Both the position numbers and the translations under genes were made by a program. The notes below the pieces were generated by a model. It was not told the DNA's origin, did no database searches, and was given only the letters and a program-made list of their open reading frames with translations. Positions 48,531-63,070 of a stretch of DNA of 64,000 nucleotides are shown in pieces (position 1 is the first letter of the stretch; each line of letters opens with the position of its first letter). This DNA is from Eriocheir sinensis (taxonomy: Eukaryota; Arthropoda; Malacostraca; Decapoda; Varunidae): assembly GCF_024679095.1 (NCBI RefSeq), contig NC_066517.1, positions 21,965,040 to 22,029,039 of the forward strand, in the 5' to 3' direction.

Positions 48531-48663
48531 AGGTGAGGTTTTGGGTCATTGGAAATAAAAGTGCAATTACCGATGTCCAATTTAAGAAGACAAATTAACA
48601 AAGAAAGCACAAGAAAAACAACAACAATAAATGAGAAAAAAAGCAAAAACAGTTACTGATCAC

Positions 48664-48730
<67 letters not shown>

Positions 48731-48800
48731 CCGCACCCACACACCCCACCACTTTCCCGTCACCATCACCATCACCATCACCATCACCACCGATATCCCC
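48664..48800. repeat. (AC)n and (CATCAC)n
   Basis: (AC)n 48664-48729 and CATCACCATCAC repeats 48760-48790. 48800-49060 is unique AT-rich DNA without a gene. Confidence 0.93.
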
Positions 48801-49063
48801 ACTATCACCACCGCAAAATATATAGTGTTGCTCTAAAGATTGCTACAGTCACCCCTCCCCCCCTATTTCTTACTGTGTATATATTGACTAAATAGATAAC
48901 GAAGATATAACGAAATGGATACGTTATACAAAATACTGTCTGTGTTAGTGTCACGTTTTGTGTTGTTTTTGTTTATCAATTTAAGAATAATGTGAATTTT
49001 TTAATGGTATGGTCATTTATGCTTCACCCTGAGATTTTGCTAAGGTATTTTCCGGCTAAAGTA

Positions 49064-49756
49064 TGGTAAATTATGGTAAAGTATGGTAAGGCATGGTAAA
49101 GTATGGTAAAGTATGGTAAAGTATGGTAAAGCATGGTAAAGTATGGTAAAGCATGGTAAAGTATGGTAAAGTATGGTAAAGTATGGTAAAGTATGGTAAA
49201 GTATGGTAAAGTATGGTAAAGCATGGTAAAGTATGGTAAAGTATGGTAAAGTATGGTAAAGTATGGTAAAGTATGGTAAAGTATGGTAAAGTATGGTAAA
49301 GTATGGTGGTGTGGTGCATGGTAAAGCATGGTGGTGTGTGGTAAAGCATGGTAAAGCATGGTAAGGTGTGGTGAAAGTGTGGTGGGGTGTGGTAAAGCAT
49401 GTGGTGGGGTGTGGTGGGGTGTGGTGGGGTATGGTGGGGTGTGGGGTGTGGGGTGTGGTGGTGTGTGGTGGGGTGTGGTTGGGGGTGTGGTGTGGTGTGG
49501 TGGGGTGTGGTGGGGTGTGGTGGGGTGTGGTGGGGTGTGTGGTGTGGTGGGGTGTGGTGGTGGGGTGTAAAGCATGGTGGGGTGTGGGGTGTGGTGGGGT
49601 GTGGTGGGGTGTGTTAAAGCATGGTAAAGTATGGTAAAGCATGGTAAAGTATGGTAAAGTATGGTAAAGCATGGTAAAGTATGGTAAAGTATGGTAAAGC
49701 ATGGTAAAGTATGGTAAAGTATGGTAAAGTATGGTAAAGTATGGTAAAGTATGGTG
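49064..49756. repeat. 10 bp-period array (GTATGGTAAA)n
   Basis: About 25 strict decamers GTATGGTAAA/GCATGGTAAA at 49064-49306 and about 14 at 49617-49756 flank a G-rich derivative (GTGTGGTGGG and variants, 49307-49616). The decamer period is held without slips over long stretches. Minus-strand frames repeat TLPYFTILYH and are artefacts. Confidence 0.95.
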
Positions 49757-49833
49757 AGTGCATCCTATCTAAAAACCGACCCTCCGCTCATCTACCCTAC
49801 AACTTACTTAAGCCTACTGTTAACATTTACATA

Positions 49834-49837
<4 letters not shown>

Positions 49838-49887
<50 letters not shown>

Positions 49888-49920
49888 ACCTTTTACTCTC
49901 CTTCCTCCCTCCTCAATTTA

Positions 49921-49982
<62 letters not shown>

Positions 49983-49998
49983 AGAAACGGGTGATTTG

Positions 49999-50084
<86 letters not shown>

Positions 50085-50130
50085 AAAGAGGGAGAGAGGG
50101 AGGGAGAGAGAGGAGAGGAATTTGAAGGAG
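49838..50130. repeat. (CT)n, (CT)n, (GA)n with inverted pair
   Basis: (CT)n 49838-49885 and 49923-49979, then a 21 bp spacer and (GA)n 50001-50076. The second CT tract and the GA tract are reverse complements. Confidence 0.95.
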
Positions 50131-50254
50131 GTAAAGAGGATGGGAAGAAGAAAAAAACGGAGAGAAAATAAACAAAGAACAGGAGGAAGAGGAGAGAATG
50201 AAGATGAATAAAGGAGGAAGTAATTAGAAAAGGGAAGGAAAGAAAGAAGGAAGG

Positions 50255-51480
<1,226 letters not shown>

Positions 51481-51739
51481 CTCTAACCTCACGTACCCTC
51501 ACCTGCCCTTACCTTGTTAATGGAGAGGAAAATAACAGGAAAAAGAAAAGAAAAAGACACTAACTACTTCCTATCTTCTGCTTTCTCTCCTTCGGCGCTC
51601 GGAACAATGAAGGAAGTCACCATCATCACCACCACCACCATCATCACCATTACGACCACCACCAGCACCACCACCACCGTCATCACCAACGCTATCAACC
51701 ACCAAATCGGATAAATGACCACAATTATATTTTTTATTG

Positions 51740-51802
<63 letters not shown>

Positions 51803-51805
51803 ATA
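51481..51805. repeat. (CAC/CAT)n and (AGT)n with flanks
   Basis: CACCATCATCACC-type repeats 51620-51695 and (AGT)n 51745-51801. The first 130 bp is unique with no exon assigned. Confidence 0.85.
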
Positions 51806-52386
51806 GATGGTTTAATTAAAAAGAAAAACTGAGAGAAAAATGAGAGGGGAAACTATATTACTTTGGTACTTTATTCTTGTTAATTAATAAGTGGATGAAG
51901 AGGACGGGAGAGAAGGAGGAGAAGGAGAAGGAGGAGGAGGAAGAAAGAAAAAAAAGGAAGAGAGGTAGGGTAGGCTGCAGAAGATCTAAAAGAATGCGAA
52001 GAAGAAAAAAAAAACAGATGAAGAAATCGAGCAAAAATTGTACACGGAATAACGAATGATGAAAAGTCGAAAAAAGAAGAGCAGAAGGAAAATAAAATAA
52101 CGAGGAGGAAGAACAGGAAATGAAGGATAAATATAAAAAAAGGAAGCAAGATAGAGGAGTAGAAAAAAAATAGACGAAGAAGGGAATAAGAGAAAATGGA
52201 AGAGAAAAGGGCAGAGAGGAAACAAAAGGTAGGGAAGGAAGAGAAGAGAAGAGAGAGGAAGTGAGAAAGGAGATAATAAGAAGGATATAGAGTAAAGAGT
52301 AGGAGGAAAAAGGAGGGAAAGGAAGGGAGTAGAAGGAGGAGGAGGAGGAGGAGGAGGAGGAGGAGGAGGAGGAGGAGGAGGAGGAA
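51806..52386. repeat. Purine tract ending in (GGA)n
   Basis: A/G-rich without clear unit structure, then (GGA)n 52334-52385. Confidence 0.8.
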
Positions 52387-52437
52387 TGAGTCACAATAAT
52401 TAGACTTAATCACGTTTGTTCAACTCACGTCATGGTT

Positions 52438-52439
<2 letters not shown>

Positions 52440-52485
<46 letters not shown>

Positions 52486-52644
52486 GCACGCACACACACA
52501 CACACACAAACGGAACTCTTTTATCTTTCACAATCATCAAATAAAGGAAGGAAAGAAAAGAAAGAAAAAAGTAAAAAAAAAAAACACAATTACAGTTATA
52601 GAATGTGTGTGTGTGTGTGTGTGTTCACGTATGTCTAATCACAG

Positions 52645-52700
<56 letters not shown>
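52440..52700. repeat. (AC)n, (GT)n, (AC)n
   Basis: (AC)n 52440-52508 with CGCACG interruptions, (GT)n 52603-52624, (AC)n 52648-52698. The last two face each other across 23 bp. Confidence 0.93.
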
Positions 52701-52932
52701 TCTATTCAATTTAGCGTCTTTTACCTGTTTCTCAAGAATACAAATAAAAGAAAAAGAAAAAAAGGAAAAAAAGAAAAAAGAGAGAAAGAAAATGAAAAGA
52801 GAGAAAGATAAAGTAGAATCGTAAACAAATGTGATAAAAGAAAGTCTCTCTCCACACAAGACGAAGAAGTTGACGCAATTAAAAAGTGAAGAATGTGAAA
52901 AAAAAATCGTGTTCGTGATCAAATAAATACTG

Positions 52933-53942
<1,010 letters not shown>

Positions 53943-53997
53943 ATCTAATCCCTTTATGATATGTTCGAGAGAAGACGAGGAAGACATGGTTGAGAGA

Positions 53998-54258
53998 TCC
54001 TCCTCCTCCTCCTCCTTCTCCTCCTCTTCGTCGTTTATTCCAGTCTCACCCTTTCCTTTCCTCTCATTATTTTTGTCTCTTCCTCCTCTCACCTGTGGTC
54101 CTCCTCCTCCTCCTCCTTCTCCTCCTCCTCCTCCTCTACCTCTTATATCAGCACACCGCTAATTATTTCTTCCCTCTTTTTCCCTTCCTCTTCCCTCCTC
54201 CTCCTCCTCCTCATCCCCCTTCTCTCTATCTTCTCCTCCTTTCCCTCTTCCAGGTAAG

Positions 54259-54342
<84 letters not shown>

Positions 54343-54600
54343 TTTCCTTGCCCTCCCTTCCCTTCCCCTCCCGTCCCTTCCCTTTCCTTCCCCTAACTTA
54401 TCTTTCCTTCACTTCCCCTCCATTCCCTCTCTTTTCTTTCCCTTCCCTTCCATTTCCTCTCCTTTCCTTCCCGTCCCTTCGCTTTCCTTCCCTTTCCTTC
54501 CCCTCCCTTCCCCTTCCTTCCTTCTATTCCTCTCCTTCTCTTCCTCCCCGCCTTCCTTCCTTCCTCCTCCTTTCCTCCTTTCTTTCCTTCCTCTCTAAAC
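53998..54600. repeat. (TCC)-rich, (AC)n and CCTTCCC tract
   Basis: TCC runs 54000-54030, 54100-54140 and 54195-54215, (AC)n 54258-54340, then C/T-rich CCTTCCCTTCC-type DNA to 54600. Confidence 0.9.
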
Positions 54601-54714
54601 ACCTTCCGTCCTTGAGTAAAAGAGAAAAAAAAGAGAAAAAAAGAGGAAAAATACTGACTCCTTGGCACTTCCTACATCAGTAAAAGGTTGAAGGGTAGGG
54701 AAAAAAGTATAGCC

Positions 54715-54896
54715 CACCACCACTACCATCACCATAACCATCAACCCTACCATCACCACCACCACCACCATTACCATCATCAAAACCACTACCACCGTCA
54801 CTATCACCCCCACGGATTACTTTTTTGTGTGTGTTTATGGAGAGACACGACAAAAGCTACGAAGTGATAAAAGGCTAACATTCCCCGGTAAAATGG

Positions 54897-54930
<34 letters not shown>

Positions 54931-55161
54931 TACTACTACTACTAATGCTACTACTACATAATACAATACTCAATTAAAAGAAAAATTAATAATGATAATA
55001 ATTAAACGATTAAAAATGAATGAACCAAAATCTGAAAAGAAGAAGAAGAGGAAGAAAAAGAAGAAGAACAAGAAGAACAAGTAAACAAGATCAATAACAA
55101 TAACACGAACAAGAACAAGGAGAACAAGAACATCATCACCACCACCACCACCACCACTATC

Positions 55162-55193
<32 letters not shown>

Positions 55194-55221
55194 CAACAAC
55201 AATACCACCACCATCACCACC

Positions 55222-55253
<32 letters not shown>

Positions 55254-55265
55254 CAACAACTCCAG
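54715..55265. repeat. (CCA/CAT)n, (TAC)n, (AAG)n, (CAC)n(AAC)n
   Basis: CACCACCAT 54716-54800, (TAC)n 54898-54957, AAG/AAC 55038-55085. A CACCACC-AACAACAAC block is present twice (55136-55200 and 55205-55260), a local tandem duplication. Confidence 0.9.
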
Positions 55266-55491
55266 ACACCTTCTTATACACTCCCAAAGCTTCGCCAACT
55301 CTGCCCAGCCCAACGACCCCCGGCAACCCCTCGGCCACTACGCAAACACCTGACAAAGCGAGGTGTGCACGCCCCCCCCATCACCCCCCTTCATTCCCCC
55401 CTGACCCCCCCCTTCAACTCTTTACCTACCCCCTCTTTTTCTTTTATCTTCCCTCTCCTCCTGTTTTCCTTCTTCTTTCCGGTGTATTCTG

Positions 55492-55495
<4 letters not shown>
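55260..55495. other. Unique to C-rich sequence, no gene
   Basis: A GC-richer piece 55262-55360 precedes C-runs (55372-55415). No splice-supported exon. Confidence 0.4.
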
Positions 55496-56290
<795 letters not shown>

Positions 56291-56299
56291 AACTAAAAC

Positions 56300-56615
56300 C
56301 AACCTAGATAACCTTTGACCTTTCTTACGAGACTAAAACAGAGAGAGAGAAAAAAAAATCAGGTCATAGTGCTCTTTCGAAATTAAGATTCATACCTTGC
56401 CCCAAAAAGAAAAAAAAAAGGAAAACAAAAAAAAAGAGGAGAAACAGAGCCTCTCATTAGCATCCAGGTAGACAGAGGGCAACACCTGGCCGCCGAGACC
56501 TGTTACCTGCGTCTCATTATCACCGTTAATGAAGTCCAGTTAGTCATCGTCATTAATTACATAACTTGAGTAACTCACTGTGACTTTAGACAGTTATCAG
56601 ACTAGCCATCGTGTG
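56300..56615. other. Unique sequence, no gene
   Basis: CACCTGG, ACCTGTTACCTGCG and ATTAATTACATAACTTGAG motifs. No frame or splice pair supported. Confidence 0.4.
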
Positions 56616-56629
56616 CTCCAGTTTTAGAC

Positions 56630-57339
56630 AGACACAGACAGACAACCAGACAGACAGACATTTAGACGCATACTCATAGATACATATATACAAACAGACA
56701 GACAGACAGTTTTAGACAGACACAAACACAGACAGACAACCAGACAGACAGACATTTATACATACTCATAGATACATATATACAAACAGACAGACAGACA
56801 GTTTTAGACAGACACAAACACAGACAGACAACCAGACAGACATTTAGACATACTCATAGATACATATATACAAACAGACAGACAGACAGTTTTAGACAGA
56901 CACAAACACAGACAGACAACCAGACAGACAGACATTTAGACATACTCATAGATACATATATACAAACAGACAGAGACAGTTTTAGACAGACACAAACACA
57001 GACAGACAACCAGACAGACAGACATTTAGACATACTCATAGATACATATATACAAACAGACAGACAGACAGTTTTAGACAGACACAAACACAGACAGACA
57101 ACCAGACAGACAGACATTTAGACATACTCATAGATACATATATACAAACAGACAGACAGACAGTTTTAGACAGACACAGACACAGACAGACAACCAGACA
57201 GACAGACATTTAGACATTCTCATAGATACATATATACAAACAGACAGACAGAGATAAACAGGCAAACAGACACATGCAAATAAACAGACAGGCACACAGA
57301 CAAGCAGCGAAATAGAAAGACAGACAGGCAGACAAATAA

Positions 57340-57376
<37 letters not shown>

Positions 57377-57385
57377 AACGGAAAA
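56630..57385. repeat. ~91 bp minisatellite, seven copies, plus (CAGA)n
   Basis: TACTCATAGATACATATATA recurs near 56670, 56764, 56853, 56943, 57033, 57124 and (one mismatch) 57214. The units are separated by CAGACAGACAGTTTTAGACA and are highly similar. 57255-57385 is CAGA-rich. Confidence 0.95.
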
Positions 57386-57610
57386 GTATTAATTCAGATG
57401 CCGCGTAACAGTGAAAGAGTGAGAGTTCGCAAATCGTTATGTTAGTTGAATGTTACATCGTTTAATTAGTTGTTGTTGTTTGTGTTTAACCTAAATTCTT
57501 CAAGGGCAAGGTGAACGTTGGGCGTCTTTCTCTTTCTCTGTCTGTCTGTCTGTCTGTATGTATGTCTGTATATCTGTATGTCTGTATGTATGTATGTATG
57601 TCTCTCCGCT

Positions 57611-57659
<49 letters not shown>

Positions 57660-57809
57660 TCACCATCACCACTACCACCACCATCATCACCATCACTACC
57701 ACTACCACTACCACCACCACCATCACCACAATCACCACTGTCATCACCACCCAAACAGTAGCAGCGGGTCCTGAACTCTCGTCTCAAATGCTCATAACCG
57801 TGACGCTAC

Positions 57810-57849
<40 letters not shown>

Positions 57850-57850
57850 T
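57386..57850. repeat. Unique flank, (TCTG/TATG)n, (CT)n, (CAC)n, (AC)n
   Basis: 57386-57520 is unique with no gene. Then TCTG/TATG 57538-57600, (CT)n 57617-57656, CACCAT/CACTAC 57658-57760, (AC)n 57811-57848. Confidence 0.85.
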
Positions 57851-58029
57851 ATCTCCCCCTCCGCTCCCATGTCCCTGCATTACAGACAGCTTCCTTTTCT
57901 TTCTTTCGTCACGGTCTAAGAGAGATAAAGCAAAAAAAGAATGAAGGAAAAGAAAGAGGAAAGACTGGAAATGGAAGCAGAAAAGGGAGATAAGACATGA
58001 AAGAAAAGACCGAAAAAAAAATAATAAGA

Positions 58030-58095
58030 GAAAAACATCTGAGCTACTTTTTATACCATCCAAAACTTCTACGCAAGTCTTTTCTAACATGCGTA
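58030..58095 (+). repeat. Partial diverged family A copy
   Basis: CCATCCAAAACTTCTACGCA then AGTCTTTTCTAACATGCG aligns with the family A core. Confidence 0.45.
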
Positions 58096-58139
58096 CTGAG
58101 GTGGCGATACGTGTAAAGAGGCGAGGTTAAGGCCGTATA

Positions 58140-58310
58140 TTAACGAGCTGCTGCCCTGTCCAGATCCATCACTACGCCTCGCTCCACTGGCTCAGATTCC
58201 AAAGGGTCAACAGGAAGGGGCAAAACAAGAAGATTCGATTGACCTTTAAATCTAGACCTCGTTTGCTTGCTTGCTGATGATTGTGTTGATGATGGTGAGT
58301 GCGACTGTGC
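58140..58310 (-). pseudogene. Possible coding remnant or element ORF
   Basis: The minus-strand frame reads a Ser-rich start, then KGQSNLLVLPLPVDPLE and SEPVERGVVMDLDRAAAR before a TAA at 58142-58140. It is non-repetitive and protein-like, unlike neighbouring frames. No family, start or acceptor is identified; upstream it runs into a (TAC)n repeat. It could be an exon, a decayed element ORF or chance. Confidence 0.2.
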
Positions 58311-58317
58311 TAGAATA

Positions 58318-58404
58318 CTACTACTACTACTACTACTATTACTACTATTACTACAACAACTACCGCCATAATCGCCATCTGTTGTCAAATTCAGGTCAAA
58401 ATGA

Positions 58405-58474
<70 letters not shown>

Positions 58475-58503
58475 AAACTACGTCGTATTGTATTGTATTA
58501 TCT

Positions 58504-58564
<61 letters not shown>

Positions 58565-58747
58565 AAAAATTACACGTGGTTGCCTGCCCTTCTCTCTCTC
58601 TCTCTCTCTCTCTCTCTGACCCTGGGGGAACAATGGCTCGCTTACTCTCGCCTTTATCTCTCTCCCTTCTTTTCATTCTCCCTCTTTTTCTTCTCTTCCT
58701 TTTTTCCTCCTCCCTTGTGCTGCGCCGCTCCACAAATCGCCCCCAAC

Positions 58748-58799
<52 letters not shown>

Positions 58800-58800
58800 C
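58318..58800. repeat. (TAC)n, (GA)n, (GT)n, (CT)n, (AC)n
   Basis: (TAC)n 58318-58353, (GA)n 58409-58470, (GT)n 58503-58561, (CT)n 58592-58618, (AC)n 58749-58797. Confidence 0.93.
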
Positions 58801-59046
58801 GGCTCCTCCGATAAATTAAGTTTCCCTCTTTTTTTTTTTTTGAAAGTGTTTGTTTTCTTAATTGACTAAAAACTGACCTCTCTCTCTCTCTCTCTCTCTC
58901 TCTCGTATAAAAGAAAGTTATGTGACTGTTCTCAGGTTCATGGAAAGCTGCCTTGATAATGTTGACTTATGCGCGTTTAGTTACACCGTTGGAAAGGCCG
59001 ACGCGCGCAACCCACACACAGTCACTCTTCCCGTTTTCCCTTTCAG

Positions 59047-59127
59047 ATCAAGTGGCGTGGATGGGCTCAACGGCATCTTCGTCTGGCTTTGGAAGAAGAA
59101 AACGCCAGATTGTGTGTGTATCGTCAG
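59047..59127 (+). CDS. Candidate 81 bp internal exon
   Basis: An excellent acceptor (TTCCCGTTTTCCCTTTCAG, ending 59046) and donor (CGTCAG/GTATGT at 59128) bound 81 bp, exactly 27 codons. All three frames are open. The phase-0 frame (IKWRGWAQRHLRLALEEE, then nine residues ending in CVYRQ) looks helical and charged; another reads QVAWMGSTASSSGFGRRKR. The sequence is non-repetitive and GC-richer than its flanks. No family is recognised and no partner exon lies in the window, so it would belong to a gene with large introns. Confidence 0.4.
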
Positions 59128-59179
59128 GTATGTGTTATGTCTGTCTGGCAGTAACATACGTACGATCTATATAGGATGA

Positions 59180-59180
59180 C

Positions 59181-59235
<55 letters not shown>

Positions 59236-59380
59236 GATAGATAGATAGGTAGGTAGGTAGAGATAGATGGATAGATATAGATAGACAGATAGATGGGCAA
59301 ACAGATAGAGAGATGAATGGAAAAATTAACAGGTGGTTCCAAAGATAGATAGATAGATAGACAGACAAACAGATATAGGG
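59180..59380. repeat. (GT)n and (GATA)n
   Basis: (GT)n 59182-59233, GATAGATA/GTAG repeats 59237-59290 and 59345-59365. It begins 52 bp after the candidate donor. Confidence 0.92.
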
Positions 59381-59790
59381 ATAAAAAATAAAAATAAAAA
59401 AATAAAAATACCAAGGAAAAATGCGATAAATTATGTACATAAAACCTAAATAAACCTAAAAAGTGAAAAGGAAAAGGCAATATAAAAAAAACAAGGAAAA
59501 AAACGCAGAAAATAATGTAAATAAAACCTAAATTAGACAGGGAAAAAGACACATAGATGAACATAATATTAAATAGAAAGTCAGATCATTGCCCGCCAGA
59601 CGCGCCTTTGATGATAAGATAAGCGCACTGGAAAATGTAATAGCTCGGCGTAACAGCGGGTGGGGCAACAGGTGGGAATTCGCGCGTCACCAATGATAAA
59701 ACGGACCAACTATACAACAAACTCATTCATAGCGTCAAAAAAAAAGAGTATATAGAAAAAAAAAAGTAATACAGAGGCAGAACTTGGATT
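59381..59790. other. A-rich then unique sequence, no gene
   Basis: 59380-59575 is A-rich with a duplicated ACATAAAACCTAAAT-like motif. 59580-59740 is GC-richer unique sequence without a supported exon. Confidence 0.4.
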
Positions 59791-59802
59791 TTTTTTTTTT
59801 TT

Positions 59803-59859
59803 TTTTTACAGCAAAGGAGATAGTTTTACGCCCTTGAACTGTCTCCTTTGCTGTAAAAA
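59803..59859. mobile_element. Two family B 3' ends in inverted orientation
   Basis: TTTTTACAGCAAAGGAGA (59803-59820) and TCTCCTTTGCTGTAAAAA (59842-59859) are a perfect 18 bp inverted repeat around a 21 bp loop that includes GCCCTTGAACTG. Two SINE-like tails thus point outward from a common centre. Confidence 0.75.
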
Positions 59860-59869
59860 TAAAAATACT

Positions 59870-59873
<4 letters not shown>

Positions 59874-59909
<36 letters not shown>

Positions 59910-59965
59910 ACATACACACAGAAACAAACATACACATATAAAGAGAGAGATAGACAGAATGAAAG

Positions 59966-60040
<75 letters not shown>

Positions 60041-60081
60041 CAAACATACACAAATAAGGAGAGAGATAGACAAAATGAAAG

Positions 60082-60136
<55 letters not shown>

Positions 60137-60177
60137 CAAACATACACAAACAAAGAGAGAGATAGACAAAATGAAAG

Positions 60178-60243
<66 letters not shown>

Positions 60244-60260
60244 ATACAGACTCACAGGCA
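59874..60260. repeat. Compound array: (AC)n plus ~60 bp unit
   Basis: Four (AC)n tracts are separated by three copies of a unit with AGAAACAAACATACACA and GATAGACAAAATGAAAGGCA. Total period is about 95-125 bp depending on AC length. Confidence 0.92.
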
Positions 60261-60540
60261 AACAAGCACCCACACACACACAGATTGAAACATAACATAA
60301 CATACATACACACACACACACAAAAAAAAAGTAAAATAAAAGAAAAGAAAAGAGGTAGAACTAAAGCAAAGCAGACAGACGGCTAGCAACATGTGGTCAG
60401 CGGCCTTACCAACACACGGTTACCTGCAGGCACCTGTTAGCTCACACCTCAGCACCTTCCCACGATGCTTACCTGCACTAGTAAAGCCGCGAGGTGTGTA
60501 CGGTTATTACCTCTAGTCAGCCTTAAGGTGGATTCAGTTA
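60261..60540. other. Unique sequence before the minisatellite
   Basis: Short (AC)n at 60303-60323, then unique DNA with TTACCTGCAGGCACCTG and TTACCTGCAC. No gene recognised. Confidence 0.4.
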
Positions 60541-60544
60541 CTAT

Positions 60545-63070
60545 ATTTACAGTCAACGTTAGAGTGTACCCAGTTATTCCAATCAACGTTAGGTGTATCC
60601 AGTTATTCCAATCAACGTTATGTGTACCCAGTTATTCCAATCAACGTTATGTGTACCCAGTTATTCCAATCAACGTTATGTGTTCCCAGTTATTCCAATC
60701 AACGTTAGGTGTACCCAGTTATTCCAGTCAACGTTATGTGTACCCAGTTATTCCAATCAACGTTAGGTGTACCCAGTTATTCCAATCAACGTTATGTGTA
60801 CCCAGTTATTCCAGTCAGCGTTATGTGTACCCAGTTATTCCAATCAACGTTAGGTGTTCCCAGTTATTCCAATCAACGTTATGTGTTCCCAGTTATTCCA
60901 ATCAACGTTAGGTGTTCCCAGTTATTCCAGTCAACGTTAGGTGTTCCCAGTTATTCCAATCAACGTTAGGTGTACCCAGTTATTCCAATCAACGTTAGGT
61001 GTACCCAGTTATTCCAATCAACGTTAGAGTGTACCCAGTTATTCCAATCAACGTTAGGTGTTCCCAGTTATTCCAATCAACGTTAGAGTGTACCCAGTTA
61101 TTCCAATCAACGTTAGAGTGTAACCAGTTATTCCAATCAACGTTAGGTGTACCCAGTTATTCCAATCAACGTTAGGTGTTCCCAGTTATTCCAATCAACG
61201 TTAGGTGTTCCCAGTTATTCCAGTCAACGTTAGAGTGTACCCAGTTATTCCAATCAACGTTATGTGTACCCAGTTATTCCAGTCAACGTTAGGTGTACCC
61301 AGTTATTCCAATCAACGTTAGGTGTACCCAGTTATTCCAATCAACGTTAGAGTGTACCCAGTTATTCCAATCAACGTTATGTGTACCCAGTTATTCCAAT
61401 CAACGTTAGGTGTACCCAGTTATTCCAATCAACGTTAGGTGTTCCCAGTTATTCCAATCAACGTTATGTGTACCCAGTTATTCCAGTCAACGTTAGAGTG
61501 AACCCAGTTATTCCAATCAACGTTAGGTGTTCCCAGTTATTCCAATCAACGTTAGAGTGTACCCAGTTATTCCAATCAACGTTATGTGTACCCAGTTATT
61601 CCAATCAACGTTAGAGTGTACCCAGTTATTCCAATCAACGTTAGGTGTACCCAGTTATTCCAATCAACGTTAGGTGTACCCAGTTATTCCAATCAACGTT
61701 AGGTGTACCCAGTTATTCCAATCAACGTTAGAGTGTACCCAGTTATTCCAGTCAACGTTAGAGTGTACCCAGTTATTCCAATCAACGTTAGAGTGTACCC
61801 AGTTATTCCAATCAACGTTAGAGTGTACCCAGTTATTCCAATCAACGTTAGGTGTTCCCAGTTATTTCAATCAACGTTAGGCGTTCCCAGTTACTCCAAT
61901 CAACGTTAGGTGTACCAAGTTATTCCAATCAACGTTAGGTGTTCCCAGTTTTTCCAATCAACGTTAGGCGTTCCCAGTTACTCCAATCAACGTTAGGTGT
62001 ACCAAGTTATTCCAATCAACGTTAGGTGTTCCCAGTTTTTCCAATCAACGTTAGGTGTTCCCAGTTATTCCAATTAACGTTATGTGTACCCAGTTATTCC
62101 AATCAACGTTACAGTGTACCCAGTTATTCCAATCAACGTTATGTGTACCCAGTTATTCCAATCAACGTTACAGTGTACCCAGTTATTCCAATCAACGTTA
62201 TGTGTACCCAGTTATTCCAATCAACGTTAGGTGTTCCCAGTTATTCCAATTAACGTTATGTGTACCCAGTTATTCCAGTCAACGTTAGAGTGTACCCAGT
62301 TATTCCAATCAACGTTAGAGTGTACCCAGTTATTCCAATCGACGTTAGAGTGTACCCAGTTATTCCAGTCAACGTTAGAGTGTACCCAGTTATTCCAGTC
62401 AACGTTAGGTGTACCCAGTTATTCCAATCAACGTTATGTGTACCCAGTTATTCCAATCAACGTTAGAGTGTACCCAGTTATTCCAGTCAACGTTAGGTGT
62501 ACCCAGTTATTCCAATCAACGTTATGTGTACCCAGTTATTCCAATCAACGTTAGGTGTTCCCAGTTATTCCAATCAACGTTAGGTGTACCCAGTTATTCC
62601 AATCAACGTTAGGTGTTCCCAGTTATTCCAATCAACGTTAGGTGTACCCAGTTATTCCAATCAACGTTATGTGTACCCAGTTATTCCAATCAACGTTAGG
62701 TGTACCCAGTTATTCCAATCAACGTTAGAGTGTACCCAGTTATTCCAATCAACGTTATGTGTACCCAGTTATTCCAGTCAACGTTAGGTGTTCCCAGTTA
62801 TTCCAATCAACGTTAGGTGTACCCAGTTATTCCAGTCAACGTTAGGTGTTCCCTGTTATTCCAATCAACGTTAGGTGTACCCAGTTATTCCAGTCAACGT
62901 TAGAGTGTACCCAGTTATTCCAATCAATGTTATGTGTACCCAGTTATTCCAATCAACGTTAGAGTGTACCCAGTTATTCCAGTCAACGTTAGAGTGTACC
63001 CAGTTATTCCAGTCAACGTTAGGTGTTCCCAGTTATTCCAGTCAACGTTAGGTGTTCCCAGTTATTCTAA
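60545..63070. repeat. 29/30 bp minisatellite, about 85 copies
   Basis: Unit CCAGTTATTCCAATCAACG followed by TTAGGTGTAC (29 bp) or TTAGAGTGTAC (30 bp). Variation is concentrated at three places: AGG/ATG/AGAG/ACAG, TGTACC/TGTTCC and CAATC/CAGTC. A three-unit block is duplicated exactly (87 bp offset, 61880 and 61967). All frames are open because 29 x 3 = 87; frames reading YPVIPINVR are not genes. Confidence 0.98.

Noticed and set aside
60545..63070. CRISPR-like appearance of regular 29 bp repeats
   Set aside because: No unique spacers; units are contiguous, and the genome style is eukaryotic.
60545..63070. TTAGG (arthropod telomere pentamer) inside each minisatellite unit
   Set aside because: Present once per 29 bp unit, not as a TTAGG tandem; probably coincidence.
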